Below, piece by piece: positions 63,118 to 64,000 of a DNA stretch of 64,000 nucleotides. The notes below the pieces were generated by a model. That model saw nothing but the letters and a program-made list of their open reading frames with translations, made no database searches and was not told the origin of the DNA. Position 1 is the stretch's first letter. Every line of letters starts with the position of its first letter. The stretch is from Halomonas shengliensis. GTDB taxonomy: Bacteria; Pseudomonadota; Gammaproteobacteria; Pseudomonadales; Halomonadaceae. The stretch spans positions 1 to 64,000 of the forward strand of contig NZ_FNIV01000002.1 of assembly GCF_900104135.1 (NCBI RefSeq). The letters run 5' to 3'. Made by a program: the position numbers and the translations under genes.

Positions 63118-63630
63118 TCACGCCTGCTCCAGGCGCCGCACCAGCCCGACCAGCGCCTCGCGCACCGCCTGCTCGCGCACCGCCCGGCGATCGCCGGGGA
63201 AATGGTGGCACTCCGCCTCGGCCGCCTCGGCGCCGCCCCAGGCCAGCCACACCGTGCCCACCGGCTTGTCGGGGCTGCCGCCGCCGGGGCCGGCCACGCC
63301 GCTGATCGCCACGCCGAGTGAGGCGCCGCTGTCGCCACAGGCGCCGCGCACCATGGCCTCCACCACCTCGCGGCTGACCGCGCCGTGGGCCTCGAGCAGC
63401 GCCTCGGGCACCCCCAGCAGGCGGGTCTTGGCGGCGTTGGAGTAGGTGACGTAGCCGGTCTCGAAGTAGTCGGAGCTGCCGGCCACCGCGGTGATGGCGC
63501 TGGCCACACCACCGCCGGTGCAGGACTCGGCGGTGGTGAGGGTGGCGCCGCGCCGTCGACACTGCCGCCCCAGGCGCTCGGCCAGGGTGACCAGGTCGAG
63601 GTTGGCGAGGCTCGCCGGGGAGTGGGACAT
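63118..63630 (-). CDS. pncC: Nicotinamide-nucleotide amidase (CinA C-terminal type)
   Basis: Deamidates NMN to nicotinate mononucleotide in the pyridine nucleotide cycle. The 170-aa single-domain protein has the CinA-C signature: TTAESCTGGGVASAITAVAG, DYFETGYVTYSNAAKTRLLG, GVAISGVAGPGGGSPDKPVG and TVWLAW. The Ser-Lys-type active-site residues lie in the first and third motifs. GGAGG precedes the ATG at 63630. It stands between recA and the divergent mutS, the order usual in pseudomonads and halomonads. Confidence 0.95.
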   Translation of the reverse strand: MSHSPASLANLDLVTLAERLGRQCRRRGATLTTAESCTGGGVASAITAVAGSSDYFETGYVTYSNAAKTRLLGVPEALLEAHGAVSREVVEAMVRGACGDSGASLGVAISGVAGPGGGSPDKPVGTVWLAWGGAEAAEAECHHFPGDRRAVREQAVREALVGLVRRLEQA

Positions 63631-63662
63631 GGAAACACCTCCTGGGTCGCGTGCAATCGCTC

Positions 63663-63692
63663 CTGACGGAGCCGCTGCCTGGGGGCTAGAAT
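63663..63692 (+). promoter_or_regulatory. Candidate mutS promoter
   Basis: CTGACG (63663-63668, 4 of 6), 18-bp spacer, TAGAAT (63687-63692, 5 of 6), leading to a start about 40 bp before the mutS ATG. Confidence 0.5.
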
Positions 63693-63735
63693 ACTGGCTT
63701 TTGCCCGCGAGTGCAGAGCCCCAACAGGATCCCCG

Positions 63736-64000
63736 ATGTCACAGGCCGCAAGCCCGCAACACACGCCGATGATGGCCCAGTACCTGAAGATCAAGCGCGA
63801 GCACCCCGAGGTGCTGCTGTTCTACCGCATGGGCGACTTCTACGAGCTCTTCTACGACGACGCCCGGCGCGCCGCGGCGCTGCTCGACATCACCCTGACC
63901 CAGCGCGGCCAGTCCGCCGGCAAGCCGATTCCCATGGCCGGGGTGCCCTACCACAGCGCCGAGGGTTACCTGGCGCGGCTGGTGGCCGCCGGCGAGTCGG
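63736..64000 (+). CDS. mutS: DNA mismatch repair protein MutS, N-terminal part
   Basis: Mismatch-recognition ATPase; only the first 88 codons are in the window and the gene runs off the right edge. The visible part matches the MutS N-terminal domain: [20 protein letters not shown], then GDFYELF with the mismatch-wedging Phe35-x-Glu37, DITLTQRG, and [16 protein letters not shown]. The ATG at 63736 has AGGA five bases before it. Divergent from pncC. Confidence 0.96.
   Translation, partial: MSQAASPQHTPMMAQYLKIKREHPEVLLFYRMGDFYELFYDDARRAAALLDITLTQRGQSAGKPIPMAGVPYHSAEGYLARLVAAGES

Overview
The window is about 64 kb of GC-rich gammaproteobacterial chromosome. Gene content and order (csrA-tRNA-Ser-tRNA-Arg, alaS-lysC, recA-recX, pncC-mutS, zipA-ligA, ccmABCDEFGHI, oadGAB, glrK-qseG-glrR) and several proteins that look halomonad point to Halomonas or a close relative in the Halomonadaceae. 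This placement is inference from recall, not a database match. I saw no IS element, prophage, integrase or CRISPR array. Both ends cut a gene: catA on the left and mutS on the right.

Region 1 (1-14.7 kb) is an aromatic-acid catabolism island. It holds catBCA with the divergent LysR regulator catR, pobA with the divergent AraC-type regulator pobR, a small Cys-rich protein, one TRAP transporter (reverse strand), a 3-hydroxybenzoate 4-monooxygenase (mobA), a second complete TRAP transporter (forward strand) and a MarR regulator that fits MobR. 4- and 3-hydroxybenzoate are both predicted to give protocatechuate, while catBCA handles catechol. Each divergent gap contains candidate operators: an ATAC-N7-GTAT box at catR/catB, an inverted repeat at pobA/pobR, and a 15-bp element repeated in inverted orientation 127 bp apart at mobA/TRAP.

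Region 2 (14.7-25.8 kb) has housekeeping genes (a YchJ-like protein, a glutathione S-transferase, guaBA, xseA, a 1-Cys peroxiredoxin) and the glrK-qseG-glrR envelope-stress two-component operon. Directly upstream of glrK is a 777-bp gap without a convincing protein gene. It contains a sigma-54 promoter, upstream TGTC-N10-GACA-like sites, a run of strong hairpins and a textbook Rho-independent terminator. This is the place and control that glmY has in E. coli, and I read it as an undescribed structured small RNA of about 460 nt.

Region 3 (25.8-43.2 kb) holds argA, a Pit phosphate transporter with its DUF47 partner, a CYTH protein, a voltage-gated K+ channel with a zinc ribbon, yciO with the PHP exonuclease gene, a YciI-like gene, mnmC, yheU, ligA, zipA and smc. 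A cluster of three DnaA-box-like 9-mers lies just before mnmC.

Region 4 (43.2-64 kb) holds the complete ccmABCDEFGHI operon with smc immediately behind it, an SOS-boxed LexA-like protease without a DNA-binding domain coupled to yigZ, the oadGAB sodium pump, a dus gene, three tRNAs, csrA, lysC, alaS, recX, recA (with LexA box), pncC and the start of mutS.
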